NCBI GenBank assembly: GCA_021545625.1
Contig: JAJRVH010000083.1
Location: 1-5,830, forward strand
From: Zetaproteobacteria bacterium
Lineage (GTDB): Bacteria > Pseudomonadota > Zetaproteobacteria > Mariprofundales > Mariprofundaceae
Reading direction: 5' to 3'
DNA: 5,830 bases
How positions within the stretch are numbered: the stretch's first letter is position 1; every line of letters begins with the position of its first letter. The notes under the pieces were generated by a model. The model had not been told where the DNA came from, searched no databases, and saw nothing but the letters and a program-made list of their open reading frames with translations. Positions 4,752 to 5,830 of the stretch are shown in pieces. Made by a program: the position numbers and the translations under genes.

Positions 4752-5830
4752 ATGGCCAAACTGATAGTGCGTACAGCCAGCGGCGAACATGTCTACACCA
4801 TCGACGGTGACGCCGGTATCGGACGCCACCCCAAATGCACGGTTTGCGTCCACGATCCGATGGTTTCCAAGCGCCATGCGATGATACGCAAGGTTGGCGA
4901 TGACTATGTCTTCGAGGACCTGAACAGCTCGAACGGCTCCTTTCTCGATGGCGTGCGGGTGCATAAACACAGCCTCAAGGACGGCGATACGCTGACAATG
5001 GGCAAGGTGACGATTGTGTTTCAGGCCGAGACCGAGGCCGAACGCCTGGCCAAGCGGGTCAATATTTCCAATATCGCCGATGTCTCCCAGGTGCAGGATC
5101 GTATCCAGGTATCCAGCATGGAGCGCTTCATGCCCGAGGCGTCGGTCAGCGATATTTCGGTCTTGCGCGGCGATTACGAGAAGCTGCGGCTGGGCAACGA
5201 GCTGATGCAGAAAATCGGCCTGGAGCGCGACCTCGGCTCGGCGCTGGAAAAGGTGTGCGCGGAACTGGTGCGTATCTTCAAGGCGGATCGCTGTATCGTC
5301 ATGCTGGACGAAGGGGCCTCTTCGGGAAAGCTGACGCCGAAGGCGATGCATACCGTGGCCGGCCAGGATGAATCGGTGCGGGTATCCGAATCGATTCTCA
5401 GGGAGGTGCGTGAAAGCCGTACCGCATTGCTGTTGTCGGACACGATGATGGATGACCGTTTTTCACACGCCTCGTCACTGATCCTGCAGGGCATCCACTC
5501 GGTGATGTGCGCACCGATTTTGCAGGATGGCGAGTTTCTCGGTGTCGTGCACCTGGACAGCCAGCGCAGTCATGCGACGTTCAGTCGCAAGGATCTGCAG
5601 CTTCTGACCGGTATCGTCCGTTATGTGGCGATGACAGTGTCGAATACGCGACTGGTGCATCAGATCGAGGAAGAGGCCAAGGCCAAGGCGCAGTTCGAGC
5701 GGCTGCTGTCGCCATCGGTGGTCGAGCAGGTGATGAGCGGCAAGGTCGTGCTCGACAAGGGCGGCGAGCTGCGCGACGTGACGATTCTGTTTGCCGACAT
5801 CCGGGGCTTTACCAGTCTCAGCCAGCGTTC
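4752..5830 (+). CDS. FHA-GAF-class III adenylate/guanylate cyclase, N-terminal part (runs off the window)
   Basis: A soluble signalling protein that probably makes a cyclic nucleotide in response to a phosphothreonine partner and a GAF-sensed signal. 359 complete codons lie in the window with no stop. Residues about 1-95 form an FHA domain with the phosphopeptide-binding marks G24-R25, S39-x-x-H42 and N58/N61-G62. A linker leads to a GAF domain at about 155-300 (start near LGSALEKVCAELVRIF, end near TFSRKDLQLLTGIV), then a helical segment rich in Glu, Ala and Lys (about 300-320). The cyclase catalytic domain opens at about 341 with RDVTILFADIRGFT, where D349 is the first metal-binding Asp. 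The rest of the active site, needed to tell adenylate from guanylate cyclase, is beyond the edge. ATG 4752 is chosen because the FHA begins at once; the ATG at 4744 is out of frame. No good Shine-Dalgarno sequence precedes it. Divergent from glgA. Confidence 0.9.
   Translation, partial: MAKLIVRTASGEHVYTIDGDAGIGRHPKCTVCVHDPMVSKRHAMIRKVGDDYVFEDLNSSNGSFLDGVRVHKHSLKDGDTLTMGKVTIVFQAETEAERLAKRVNISNIADVSQVQDRIQVSSMERFMPEASVSDISVLRGDYEKLRLGNELMQKIGLERDLGSALEKVCAELVRIFKADRCIVMLDEGASSGKLTPKAMHTVAGQDESVRVSESILREVRESRTALLLSDTMMDDRFSHASSLILQGIHSVMCAPILQDGEFLGVVHLDSQRSHATFSRKDLQLLTGIVRYVAMTVSNTRLVHQIEEEAKAKAQFERLLSPSVVEQVMSGKVVLDKGGELRDVTILFADIRGFTSLSQR

Noticed and set aside
3350..4810. Long plus-strand open frames (238 and 244 codons) opposite glgA
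   Set aside because: They are antisense shadows of the GC-rich glgA gene, show no family features, and lack plausible ribosome binding sites; glgA itself is beyond doubt.
4350..5351. A 333-codon minus-strand open frame across the glgA start and the FHA-GAF gene
   Set aside because: It is antisense to FHA/GAF coding sequence, then crosses the intergenic region and glgA in the wrong frame. The residues are typical antisense His/Leu-rich noise.

Overview
The window looks like a GC-rich chromosome of the Pseudomonadota, probably beta- or gammaproteobacterial. I infer this from base composition, the style of the GlgA and ROK glucokinase proteins, and Shine-Dalgarno usage; I cannot name the genus. 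It falls into two parts of very different quality: a decayed left third (about 1-2170) and an intact right two-thirds (about 2226-5830).

Left third, plus strand. The C-terminal part of a type I restriction-modification methyltransferase (HsdM) enters from the left edge, with an in-frame TAG right at that edge. Its stop overlaps an ATG, as if hsdS should follow, but no hsdS is there. Next comes a short internal piece of a PglZ-domain protein (the alkaline-phosphatase-fold protein of BREX-type phage defence), broken across three frames. After it is the N-terminus of a helicase-like protein with its own ribosome binding site, broken by one frameshift and cut off inside its Walker A motif. About 230 bp without a recognisable gene follow. 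I read this as the remains of a type I RM/BREX-like defence island.

Right part, minus strand. glgA (glycogen synthase) and a ROK-family glucokinase gene form a tight operon with a 4-bp ATGA overlap. A third member, an isochorismatase-like hydrolase, followed downstream but is now a pseudogene: its start codon reads ATA, one base has been inserted, and the C-terminal two-thirds is missing where the decayed left region begins. Together glgA and the glucokinase suggest a glycogen/glucose module: the kinase makes glucose-6-phosphate and GlgA polymerises ADP-glucose.

Right end, plus strand. Divergent from glgA, across a 118-bp intergenic region, starts an FHA-GAF-class III nucleotide cyclase gene that runs off the window. 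It has no good Shine-Dalgarno sequence, and a plausible -10 box would place the transcript start at or next to the ATG.

The large intact genes contain no frameshifts, whereas every gene piece left of about 2170 is damaged. This argues for real decay of a defence island and its flank rather than uniformly poor sequence.
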